Assembly: GCA_035551835.1 (NCBI GenBank)
Contig: DASZMN010000099.1
Coordinates: 24,744-88,743, forward strand
Source: Bog-473 sp035551835
GTDB lineage: Bacteria > Actinomycetota > Acidimicrobiia > Acidimicrobiales > RAAP-2
Direction of reading: 5' to 3'
DNA length: 64,000 bases
Below the pieces are notes generated by a model. That model did not search any database and had not been told where the DNA came from. It worked only from the letters and a program-made list of their open reading frames with translations. Both the position numbers and the translations under genes were made by a program. Shown here in pieces: positions 1-7,943 of the stretch. How positions within the stretch are numbered: the first letter of the stretch is position 1; every line of letters begins with the position of its first letter.

Positions 1-323
1 GCGTGATCGAGGTGGATGTGGGTGACGGCCACCCCCGCCAGCTCCGCCGGCCCGACGCCGATCTGGCCCAGCGCGGCCAGGAGGACGGGGACCGAGGTCT
101 GGCTGCCCGTCTCGATCAGAACCGGGGCTGCACCCTCAATCAGGTAGCCCGCCGTCACCCGCTCCCACCCGCCCAGCATGGTGTCGATCTCGAGCACGCC
201 GTCGGCGATGCGGCGGGGGGGCGGCACGGCGCCGATGGCGTCACCGCTCTCGGGGTCGTGCACGTGCAGGCCGGCGTCGGCGTGGCGGTGGGGCGCTCCA
301 CCGTGGGAGTGCGTCCCGCTCAC
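1..323 (-). CDS. MBL-fold metallo-hydrolase, N-terminal part (runs off the left edge)
   Basis: This is the first 107 codons of a metallo-beta-lactamase-fold hydrolase; the rest lies outside the window. The GTG start at 323 overlaps the stop of the upstream glucose dehydrogenase in a GTGA arrangement, so the two are probably translationally coupled. A His-rich lead (SHGGAPHRH near the start) is followed by a beta-sandwich-like stretch and, at the very edge, THIHLDHA, the first metal-binding HxHxDH motif of the superfamily. Substrate is unknown. Being coupled to a glucose dehydrogenase, a lactonase role on gluconolactone is an attractive but unproven idea; a glyoxalase-II-like or quorum-lactonase role is equally compatible with what can be seen. 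Confidence 0.75.
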   Translation of the reverse strand, partial: MSGTHSHGGAPHRHADAGLHVHDPESGDAIGAVPPPRRIADGVLEIDTMLGGWERVTAGYLIEGAAPVLIETGSQTSVPVLLAALGQIGVGPAELAGVAVTHIHLDH

Positions 324-1369
324 GAGGGGTTGACCTCGATCACCACCTTGACGTCGTCTTGTCGGCGCTCCAGGGCCTGCTGCCAGTGCTCGAGGGGCAC
401 CCGGCGGGTGACCAGTCGCTCGAGCCACGAGCGGTCCGCCTTGGCCAGCGCCGCGGCCGCCGCTTCGTAGTGACGCCGGTTCGCGTTGACCGAGCCGACG
501 ACCGCCACGTTCTCGAGCACCATCGTGCGGTTGAGCATGCCCTCGTCGACGTCGATCGTATGGCCGCCCGACGAGACGCCGGTGAGCACGACGACGCCGT
601 CGGTGCCGACGTGCGACATGGCGTCGAACACGAGTGTCGGCACGCCGGTGCACTCGATGATGATGTCGGGCGCCGCCACCGCGTCGGCCACCGCGCCGCT
701 GTGGTAGGTGGCACCGAGGTCCCGCACCAGATCCGGCTTGAGGCCGGAGCTGACGCGGTCGAGCACGTGCACGTCGAGGCCACGTTGCACGCCGATCAAC
801 GCGGCCAGCAGGCCGATCGGCCCGGCCCCGGTGACGAGCACCGACTTGGGATCCCAGTGGGCGCGTGGTCCCACCCGGTCCACCTGCTCCCACGCCTTGG
901 CCACCACGCTGGTGGGCTCGAGGAGGACGCCCAGGAGTCCGAGGCTCTTGTCCACCTTCACCGTGAAGTCGGGCGTGTTGCGGTAGCGCTCGGAGCAATA
1001 GCCGTCGTGCTCCTTGATGCCACGCTCGGTGTAGAGGCCGTTGCGGCAGAAGTCCCATTCGAGGACCGCGCAGTTCGGGCAGGGCACCGGGTCGGGCCGG
1101 CGCACGATGCCCACCACGAGGTCGCCCTTGGCCAGGTCACCGCCCGCCGGCGCCTCGACGACGCGGCCCAGCGATTCGTGCCCGAGGACCAACCGCTCCT
1201 GGCCCGGGGGCGCCCAGCCGTAGGCGCCCGAGATGATCTCCATGTCCGTGCCGCATACCCCGATGGCCAGGGTCTCGACGAGCACCGGGCCGTCGTGCTC
1301 GGGGGGTTCGGGCACATCGGTCAGCTCGGCGCTGTGCGCCTTGAGCGGGATCACCGTCAGAGCTTTCAC
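320..1369 (-). CDS. Zinc-dependent glucose 1-dehydrogenase (MDR superfamily)
   Basis: Predicted cytosolic NAD(P)-dependent dehydrogenase of 349 residues, closest by eye to the archaeal/actinobacterial glucose 1-dehydrogenase branch of the zinc alcohol dehydrogenases, oxidising glucose to gluconolactone. Seen: catalytic-zinc ligands C39 (GVCGTD) and H64-E65 (LGHES), a structural-zinc-like stretch with C97, C100 and C108, and a Rossmann motif VTGAGPIG near residue 180. The GTG start is preceded by a purine-rich GGAAAGGAAGAG. It lies 35 bp after the GH15 gene and overlaps the next MBL gene by 4 bp, so the three form one transcription unit. The trehalase-then-glucose-dehydrogenase order supports glucose as substrate, but other polyols or sugars cannot be excluded. 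Confidence 0.82.
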   Translation of the reverse strand: MKALTVIPLKAHSAELTDVPEPPEHDGPVLVETLAIGVCGTDMEIISGAYGWAPPGQERLVLGHESLGRVVEAPAGGDLAKGDLVVGIVRRPDPVPCPNCAVLEWDFCRNGLYTERGIKEHDGYCSERYRNTPDFTVKVDKSLGLLGVLLEPTSVVAKAWEQVDRVGPRAHWDPKSVLVTGAGPIGLLAALIGVQRGLDVHVLDRVSSGLKPDLVRDLGATYHSGAVADAVAAPDIIIECTGVPTLVFDAMSHVGTDGVVVLTGVSSGGHTIDVDEGMLNRTMVLENVAVVGSVNANRRHYEAAAAALAKADRSWLERLVTRRVPLEHWQQALERRQDDVKVVIEVNPS

Positions 1370-1404
1370 GCGTCTCTTCCTTTCCGACCCGCCAGGGCGA
1401 GTTG

Positions 1405-3318
1405 TCAGCGGGTTGAACCGTCGCGTCGCTTCACCGCCATCTTCCCGCGTCCGAGCCGCTTCATGCGTTGGAAGACGGGTGACGACGGGTTGAACGCGTT
1501 CACAAGCATCCGCGTGTCCTCGGCCGCCGTCGCCAGCGGGTCGTTGCCGCTGAGGCGGAAGGCCGAGTTGATCAGCGACACGTGCGAGAAGGCCTGGGGG
1601 AAGTTGCCGACCATCCGGCCGGCGAAGGGGTCGTACTCCTCGGAGAGCAGGCCGAGCTCGTTGGGCAGGGCGAGGAGGCGCTCGAAGAGCTCGACCGCTT
1701 CGTCCGCCCGGCCGATCATGTGGAGGCAGTCGACGAGCCAGAAGGAGCAGGCCAGGAACGCTCCCTCGCGTCCGGTGAGCCCGTCGACCGATCCGTCGTC
1801 GTCCGTGCGGTACCGCAGGACGAACCCGTGGTCCATCAGTTCTCGTTGGATGGCCTCGACCGTGGAGACCACCCGCTCGTCGGTGGGGGGAAGGAAACCG
1901 ACGAGCGGAATCATGAGCACGCTCGCGTCGAGCTTGTCAGACCCGTAGTACTGGGTGAAGGCGCCGACGTCCTGGTTGTAGCCCTTCTCGCACACCTCGG
2001 TGAAGATCTCGTCGCGCAGGGTCGTCCACTTCTCGAGCGGCCCCTTGAGGTCGGGCCATTCCTCGAGCGTGCGCACGGCCCGGTCGACCGCCACCCAGGC
2101 CATCACCTTGGAGTGCGTGAAGTGTCGGCGCGGCCCGCGCACCTCCCAGATGCCGTCGTCGGGCTCCTCCCACCCCGTCTCGATGAACTTGATCAGTTGC
2201 TTTTGGAGGTCCCAGGCGGCCTCCGAATGCACGCCTTGGGTCCGAGCGGAGGAGTACAACGCGGACATGACCTCGCCGTACACGTCCAGCTGGTACTGCT
2301 CCGACGCCGCGTTGCCAATGCGAACCGGTGCCGAGTTCTCGTAGCCCGGCAGCCACGACGCCTCCCATTCGTCGAGGCGTCGCTCCCCGGCCGGCCCGTA
2401 CATGATCTGCAGCTTCGACACGTCGCCGGCCACGGCGCGCAGCAGCCAGTCGCGCCAGGCCATGGCCTCGGCGAAGTAACCGCCCCGCATGAGCGACTCC
2501 AGGGTGAGCGTCGCGTCGCGCAGCCAGCAGTAGCGGTAGTCCCAGTTGCGGTTGCCCCCCAACGCCTCGGGGAGCGAGGTGGTCGCGGCGGCAACGATGC
2601 CGCCCGTCGGTTCGTAGGTCAGCGCCTTGAGCGTGATCAGCGATCGCATCACGGCGTCGCGATAGGGGCCCTCGTAGCAGCACAGCTGGGCCCATTCGGT
2701 CCAAAAGGCCTCGGTGAGGTGCACGGCGTACCAACTGTCGAGTGGAGGCGGTGGCTCCTGGTGGGAGGGGTACCAGACCAGCGTGAACGGGTAGCGCTGG
2801 CGTTCCGTGACCGTGAATTCCGCCATCGTGCGCAGGTCCTTGCCCTTGGCGTCCACGCGGTGCCAGAGCGCAACCGAGTCGGGTCCGGCCGTGAGGCGGG
2901 TCAGGCCGTCGTCGGTTGTCACCCAGGGGACGACGTCCCCGTAGTCGAAGCGGACCGCGAGCTCCATCCGCATGTCGACCGTGCCACTGACCCCTTCGAC
3001 CGACCGCACCAGGTGCGGGTGCTCGTCACGATTGGGCATGCAGTCCGTGACCCGGACGGTGCCCGTCGCCGTGTCGAACTCCGTCTCGAGCACGAGGGAG
3101 TCGGGCCGGTACCAGCGCCGGGTGGCGAGGACCGTGTTGGGTGCACCCACCGGGGCGATCTGCCAGAAGCCGTGGTTCTTGTGGCCGAGCAGGCGCGCGA
3201 AACAGGCCGGTGAGTCGAAGTGGGGCAGGCAGAGCCAGTCGATCGACCCGTCGATGCCCACCAGGGCGGCCGTGTGCAGGTCGCCGATGAGGGCGTAGTC
3301 CTCGATGCGCTGACTCAT
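1405..3318 (-). CDS. GH15 trehalase/glucoamylase-like glycoside hydrolase
   Basis: A 637-residue glycoside hydrolase family 15 enzyme without signal peptide, so probably cytosolic. The N-terminal beta-sandwich begins with IEDYALIGDLHTAALVG and GSIDWLC, typical of the actinobacterial trehalase group. The (alpha/alpha)6 domain shows GNRNWDYRYCWLRDAT (about 255-270), WLPGYENSAPVRIGNAA (about 322-338), and two candidate catalytic glutamates: E392 in DGIWEVRG and E518 in TGREGAFLACSFW. Mycobacterial members hydrolyse trehalose; others act on alpha-glucans. The neighbouring glucose dehydrogenase favours release of free glucose. ATG start with GAGG just upstream; full family length, nothing missing. 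Confidence 0.85.
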   Translation of the reverse strand: MSQRIEDYALIGDLHTAALVGIDGSIDWLCLPHFDSPACFARLLGHKNHGFWQIAPVGAPNTVLATRRWYRPDSLVLETEFDTATGTVRVTDCMPNRDEHPHLVRSVEGVSGTVDMRMELAVRFDYGDVVPWVTTDDGLTRLTAGPDSVALWHRVDAKGKDLRTMAEFTVTERQRYPFTLVWYPSHQEPPPPLDSWYAVHLTEAFWTEWAQLCCYEGPYRDAVMRSLITLKALTYEPTGGIVAAATTSLPEALGGNRNWDYRYCWLRDATLTLESLMRGGYFAEAMAWRDWLLRAVAGDVSKLQIMYGPAGERRLDEWEASWLPGYENSAPVRIGNAASEQYQLDVYGEVMSALYSSARTQGVHSEAAWDLQKQLIKFIETGWEEPDDGIWEVRGPRRHFTHSKVMAWVAVDRAVRTLEEWPDLKGPLEKWTTLRDEIFTEVCEKGYNQDVGAFTQYYGSDKLDASVLMIPLVGFLPPTDERVVSTVEAIQRELMDHGFVLRYRTDDDGSVDGLTGREGAFLACSFWLVDCLHMIGRADEAVELFERLLALPNELGLLSEEYDPFAGRMVGNFPQAFSHVSLINSAFRLSGNDPLATAAEDTRMLVNAFNPSSPVFQRMKRLGRGKMAVKRRDGSTR

Positions 3319-3385
3319 TGCCTCATTCTTGTCGCTCGGGCCCGCACGTGGCCCCTCACCGCCGTGCGCTCGTCGCCCGCTCCGT

Positions 3386-4570
3386 TCAGCCCGAGATGCA
3401 GGAGCCGGTGCTGACCGCCGAGCGGTGTTGCTCGGCCACCTGGACCCGCGCCAGGACGCCCGGCGACGTGAGGGCGTAGCCGACGTTGGAATAGACGGTC
3501 GAGCGGGAGAAGACGACGCCGATGACCTGCCCGCCCGGGCCCATGAGCGGGCCGCCCGAGTTGCCGGGAAGAACCATGGCGCCCAGGGCGTAGACGCCTC
3601 GGGTGACCGACCCGCTGTTGTAGATGTCCTTGCCCACCGCGGTGACCTCTTCGGTCACGCTGGCGGGATCGGTGATCAGCGGGCCGTCCTCGGGATAGCC
3701 CAACAGGGCCGCCTGCGTGCCGTCGGCGACGGTGTTGGGGTCGATCGGGAGAGCCGGGCCGAGCGGCGCGCTGGTGCGGAGCACCGCGAGGTCGAACGAC
3801 GGGTCGAAGTACACCGGTGTCGCGGCGTACGCCGTGCTGCCGACGAGCACCTGCGTGTTGCCCGGGCCCTCTCCGGCAATCACGTGTGCGTTCGTCGCGA
3901 CCAGGCCGGGGGCGACGACGAAGCCCGATCCCTCTTGTTCGTTGGTGCACGCGGTGCCGAGGATCTTCACCGTCGAGAACACCGCCGGGTCGGCGAGCGC
4001 CTTCGTCTGGGCGTTCGTCGGCGGCGGCACCGTCGGGGTGGACGGTGGGGTCAGCGTCGAGAAGACCTGTGGGAAGCCTTGGTTGTTGAGAAAGTTCTGT
4101 AGGTCGTTGAAGATGGACGGGGCCTGCGGAAGGACCCGGTCGATCGAGTGCAGGATGTCCGAGCGCGCGACGGCGGCGTCGAGTGAGGTGAACCGGCTGT
4201 TCGGCGACGAGATCACCGCGGCGACGAGCCACACCGAGAGCAGGACGGCCACCACCGCAACGCCGACGCCGAGGACCGCGTCGACGTTGCCCAGATGGTG
4301 ACGGCGCAGCGTGATGTTGCTGTAGGTGCCGATGATCCGTCCGACGTACCCCAACCCGCAGGCCGTGGCCATCACCAATCCGACGATCAGGATCGAGCGG
4401 GTTGCGCTGTCGTGGGAGGTCGAGAGCAGGGGTACCCAGATGACGGTCCCGAGAAGAAAACCCAACCAAAAGCCACCGAACGTGAGGATCTGGATCAACG
4501 CGCCCAGCCGGAGGCCGTGCACGGCGGCGAGCAGCATCAGCCCGATGATCAGGAGGTCCACCCAGTCCAC
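3386..4570 (-). CDS. marP: MarP-like membrane-anchored serine protease (CvpA + trypsin-like domains)
   Basis: Integral-membrane serine protease of the MarP type, which in mycobacteria protects against acid and oxidative stress from the periplasmic side. The first ~130 residues hold about four hydrophobic segments (CvpA/colicin V production domain); the rest is a chymotrypsin-fold domain with catalytic His in TNAHVIAG (H229), Asp in FDLAVLR (D260) and Ser in GNSGGPL (S338). Two cysteines, C208 and C391, bracket the protease domain much as the regulatory disulfide does in M. tuberculosis MarP. The frame is open up to 4660; I chose the GTG at 4570 because it starts just before the first membrane helix, as in MarP. 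TTG 4588 is an alternative. No clear Shine-Dalgarno is visible. Confidence 0.8.
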   Translation of the reverse strand: MDWVDLLIIGLMLLAAVHGLRLGALIQILTFGGFWLGFLLGTVIWVPLLSTSHDSATRSILIVGLVMATACGLGYVGRIIGTYSNITLRRHHLGNVDAVLGVGVAVVAVLLSVWLVAAVISSPNSRFTSLDAAVARSDILHSIDRVLPQAPSIFNDLQNFLNNQGFPQVFSTLTPPSTPTVPPPTNAQTKALADPAVFSTVKILGTACTNEQEGSGFVVAPGLVATNAHVIAGEGPGNTQVLVGSTAYAATPVYFDPSFDLAVLRTSAPLGPALPIDPNTVADGTQAALLGYPEDGPLITDPASVTEEVTAVGKDIYNSGSVTRGVYALGAMVLPGNSGGPLMGPGGQVIGVVFSRSTVYSNVGYALTSPGVLARVQVAEQHRSAVSTGSCISG

Positions 4571-4633
4571 CGGAACGAGCGTAGACAACCATGCCCACGA
4601 AAACGCTCGCGCCACCACTATTGTTCTGGCGCC

Positions 4634-5875
4634 GTGGTCCCATGCGTCAGGCCTCGCCACCGGGGTGCCCGGACATCAGGTTTCGTTCCGGCGACCCTGC
4701 TTGCGGGCCTCGCGCTCATCGTGTCGGGGTGCACGACGGGCGGAAAACCGGCCCACCACGCGCCCCATGTGCTGGGTGAGCCGAAGGGCACGCCGCTCGT
4801 CCTCGGGCAACCGGCTCCCACGGGTACCGGCCAGCTCGGCGCCGTGTCGTGTGCCACCACCAAGCGCTGCTGGGCCGTCGGCATCGCCGGGACCAACGCC
4901 CCGCCGTCACCGGGTGGCTCGAACGTGATCGTGGCCACGACCAACGCCGGCCGGACATGGAGGGCGCAACACGTGGCCGGCGGCAGCACGCCGCAGCTCA
5001 CCGGCGTGTCGTGCCCGACGCCCGCCGATTGCATGGCGGTCGGGTCAAACGGGGCGTCGCTGCCCGGGAGCGGGGTCGTGCTGGCGACGACCAGCGGCGG
5101 CGCCACTTGGACCCCGGTGGCCGCTCCGCCGGACGCGCTCGCGGTGATCACCGTGCTGTGTTCGTCCCAGTCCGACTGCGTCGCGCTCGTCAGTGACGGC
5201 ACGTTGATCTGGTCCGCCCTCAGCACGAATTTCGGGCAGAGTTGGCAGCGCGAGGGAAATATGCCGTCGCTCTTCCTCCCGGGCGACGACCTGTCGTGCA
5301 CGGTCGGCGGGCCCTGCCTCGTCGCGGGTTACGTCCCGGCCGGCACCGGCCACGGCGAGGGCGCCATCGCGCTGAGCGCCGACGGCGGGCAGACGTGGTC
5401 GCTGGCGTCGGTGCCGAACGGCGTGGGCGTGCTGCGCAGCGCGGCCTGCGTCACCCCGACGGACTGCCTCGCCGCCGGCTCGACTTCGACCACCGTGAGC
5501 GACGTGGTGCCCGCGCAAGGTCAGCTGGTCTCGAGCACCGACGGCGGCCACACCTGGCAACCGTCGGCGACCGCACCCCCCGTCCAAGACGTGTTCGCCT
5601 TGGAGTGCCCCTCCGAGCTGGTGTGCGCGATGGTCGGCACGCAGTGGCAGGGCAACCCGGCCGTCGGCACGGGTGCCGTGGCCCAGAGCAGCAACGCCGG
5701 CACGACGTTCCGTCCGTCCTCGGCCGCCTACGTGCCGCTGACGCTCACCGCGCTGTCGTGTCCGAGCGCCACCACCTGCATCGCCGCCGGCGGCAACACC
5801 GTCGCCCGCATCACCGTCGTCGCTCCCAAGCGGCGGCCGGCTCCGCGGCGCTCGCACGAGGCCACCCGGGCGTAG
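4634..5875 (+). CDS. Secreted lipoprotein, seven-bladed BNR/YCF48-like beta-propeller
   Basis: A 413-residue exported lipoprotein: the GTG start at 4634 gives a signal sequence ending in the lipobox LIVSGC, so the mature protein should be anchored outside the membrane. It then carries seven repeats, each containing SC-x5-C followed by a small hydrophobic/Gly strand (for example SCATTKRCWAVG, SCPTPADCMAVG, SCPSATTCIAAG) and a later 'T.dgG.TW' Asp-box-like turn. Seven such units fit a seven-bladed propeller, each blade probably stapled by its own disulfide. The fold resembles sialidase/BNR or YCF48 assembly factors, but catalytic sialidase residues are not evident. It is divergent from, and slightly overlaps the 5' region of, the MarP-like gene. 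Confidence 0.72.
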   Translation: MVPCVRPRHRGARTSGFVPATLLAGLALIVSGCTTGGKPAHHAPHVLGEPKGTPLVLGQPAPTGTGQLGAVSCATTKRCWAVGIAGTNAPPSPGGSNVIVATTNAGRTWRAQHVAGGSTPQLTGVSCPTPADCMAVGSNGASLPGSGVVLATTSGGATWTPVAAPPDALAVITVLCSSQSDCVALVSDGTLIWSALSTNFGQSWQREGNMPSLFLPGDDLSCTVGGPCLVAGYVPAGTGHGEGAIALSADGGQTWSLASVPNGVGVLRSAACVTPTDCLAAGSTSTTVSDVVPAQGQLVSSTDGGHTWQPSATAPPVQDVFALECPSELVCAMVGTQWQGNPAVGTGAVAQSSNAGTTFRPSSAAYVPLTLTALSCPSATTCIAAGGNTVARITVVAPKRRPAPRRSHEATRA

Positions 5876-5891
5876 CGGGCGGTCCCCCGGC

Positions 5892-5907
5892 GGCCCGGCC
5901 ACGGGCC
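5892..5907. terminator. Candidate bidirectional terminator hairpin
   Basis: GGCCCG (5892-5897), loop gcca, CGGGCC (5902-5907), followed by a short ctttc. It sits in the 56-bp gap between two convergent genes. No long T-tract on either side, so the call rests on position and the perfect 6-bp GC stem. Confidence 0.4.
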
Positions 5908-5931
5908 CTTTCACGGTAGAAGGATCCCAGC

Positions 5932-7722
5932 TCAGTGCCGCACGGCGGCCAGCATCAGGCCGGGGATCTTCGCGGCCGACGGCTCGGCCTCGAAGGCCAC
6001 GAAGCGGCGCATGACGTCGTAGGACGACGGCGCCGTGGCGAACCAGGGCGGCTTGGGCCGGGAGCGGAACGGCGCGCGCACGACCGACTTCTGCGGCCGG
6101 TCGAACATGGCGGCGTTGCCGACGACGCCGGTACCCGACTGTATGTCCGTGCGCGGGTGCCCCGGATAGGCGCCCCACGTCGTCGAGCCCATCGCGAACG
6201 ACAGGCCGTGCCACACGTTGACGCCGATGGAGCCGTAGCGCAGGTCGGCGACGGCGCGCTCCAGCGCGTCGGACACGGCGGCGTCCTTCAACGACGAGGG
6301 CGCCACGAGGATCGTTGCCCCGAGCGTCCCCCAGACGACGTCGTTGCAGAACGCGGTGGCGGCATCGAGGAAGCCCGCCGCGTCCGGGGCCGGCAGGCCC
6401 GTCTCGGCCATCTCCGCGTAGAAGGACTCGACGTTGAAGCAGATGTCGTCGGTGCGCCCGGCGGGCACGTCGGCGATGAACGTCCACGGCAACGCGTCGG
6501 CCGGCCCGCTGCCGAACGACTCCGCCTCGGGGTGCGCGGCCGCGAAGGCATTGCGGCGCTCGGCGGCGCCAGGGTAGTAGGCGCGCCGCGTGCGGATGCC
6601 GGCCAGCGTCTGGGTCAGCGCGCCGAGGAACGCGTCGCGCTGGGGCCAGGCGTCGTGTGTGATGATCACGCGCGCCGAGATGCAGTTGAACCCTGCGTTG
6701 TTCACCAACATTGTCGCGATGTGCTCGGCCTGGTAGCGCAGCTCGGGGACCGACCAGCGGCCCGGCACGACGATGATGGGCGACACGTTGCCGAGCTCGG
6801 CCGTCACCGGCTTGTCCAGCGCCGGCTCGTCGGCCGCCTTGCGCCTGGCGCCCTCCTCACCGGTGCCGAACACGACGGCGTCGTACGTCTTGTCCGACCC
6901 GGTGATGTGCACCTCGTCGATGAGCTGGTGCGCCGTGAGGTACCGGCCCACCGCCGCGCCCCCGTCGACGATGCGCAGCACGCCGGCGTCGATCAGCGGC
7001 TTGAGCGCGCGGCTCCAGTGCGGCACGAGATAGTCGTTGACCGGGTTCGCCTTCATCACGACGACCTTGCCCTCGACGAAGAGCTTCGACAGCACGTCGC
7101 GCGGTCCGAGCGAGGCCACGTTCCCCGCGGCCAGCACGAGCGCCGTGCCGACGTGGGCGACGGGGTCAGCATAGGCGGGGGCCTGGCCGGCGACGATGGC
7201 ATCGCGGGTGACGCCGGGCTGCATCCAGACCTCGGCGGTGGTCTGGGGGAACGTGATGCGGTCGAAGGCGCTGGCCGGGAAGACCTGGACCCGCAGCCGG
7301 CCGTCGGGCGCCTCACGCACCGGGCCGGCGAACGAGGGCTTCGCGTCCTTGGCGATGTCGCGCAGCGAGTCACGGAACAGGCGGGCCATCCGCACGAACG
7401 TGCCGATGCCGGCGAACAGCTCCTCGCCCGCCTCGGTCGACCCGGGCTCGAGGCCCTTGGCCGCGCACGCCGCGGCCACCCAGTCGTCCTGCGCCGCCAT
7501 GGTGGCCTCGATCACCTCTTGGAGCAGCTTCGCCCGCGCCGCCGCCTCGGTCTTCGCCCAACCGGGCGCGTGGTCGGCCACCAGGTTGACGGCGGCGTCG
7601 AGCACGTCGGTGTCGAGCGCGGGCGTCTCCGTCACCGCCGTGCCGTTGCCGCCCGTCGCGACTTCCGTGCGCTCGGTCGGATGGCTGGTCGGGGCGACCG
7701 CCCCGCGACTCGTGATGGTCAT
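5932..7722 (-). CDS. Aldehyde dehydrogenase family protein (long form)
   Basis: A 596-residue NAD(P)-dependent aldehyde dehydrogenase, about 100 residues longer than classical members. The first ~45 residues are low-complexity (Thr/Ala/Gly rich) and probably disordered. The fold is recognisable from KANPVNDYLVPHW (cofactor cleft), HITGSDKTYDAVVFG, the general-base glutamate in TAELGNVSP and the nucleophilic cysteine in NNAGFNCISARV. The C-terminal third holds WGTLGATILV and YGSIGVNVW strands typical of the oligomerisation/catalytic region. Start ATG has GGGGAGG upstream. It is monocistronic: convergent with the propeller lipoprotein and divergent from the phospholipase-like gene. Substrate is unknown. 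Confidence 0.8.
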   Translation of the reverse strand: MTITSRGAVAPTSHPTERTEVATGGNGTAVTETPALDTDVLDAAVNLVADHAPGWAKTEAAARAKLLQEVIEATMAAQDDWVAAACAAKGLEPGSTEAGEELFAGIGTFVRMARLFRDSLRDIAKDAKPSFAGPVREAPDGRLRVQVFPASAFDRITFPQTTAEVWMQPGVTRDAIVAGQAPAYADPVAHVGTALVLAAGNVASLGPRDVLSKLFVEGKVVVMKANPVNDYLVPHWSRALKPLIDAGVLRIVDGGAAVGRYLTAHQLIDEVHITGSDKTYDAVVFGTGEEGARRKAADEPALDKPVTAELGNVSPIIVVPGRWSVPELRYQAEHIATMLVNNAGFNCISARVIITHDAWPQRDAFLGALTQTLAGIRTRRAYYPGAAERRNAFAAAHPEAESFGSGPADALPWTFIADVPAGRTDDICFNVESFYAEMAETGLPAPDAAGFLDAATAFCNDVVWGTLGATILVAPSSLKDAAVSDALERAVADLRYGSIGVNVWHGLSFAMGSTTWGAYPGHPRTDIQSGTGVVGNAAMFDRPQKSVVRAPFRSRPKPPWFATAPSSYDVMRRFVAFEAEPSAAKIPGLMLAAVRH

Positions 7723-7943
7723 CTGTCATCCTCCCCGGCGCGCCGCACGATGGGTCCCGGGGTCGGGTTCGGGGCTGCCCGCATCACCGCCGTCAAGCGT
7801 ACCGAGGGTGCCGACGCCGTCGTCCGGCCCGGCGCCCGAGGGGGTAATCCCAGGCTGGCCCGTAGGCGGATTGCTTTTTAGGGATTTGTGAGGGTTCGCC
7901 CGAAACGGTTGACCCGGGGCCTTGGGGTGCCAATAGTGCACGC

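Noticed and set aside
5935..7881. 648-residue plus-strand frame
   Set aside because: Shadow of the aldehyde dehydrogenase, whose catalytic motifs are all on the minus strand.
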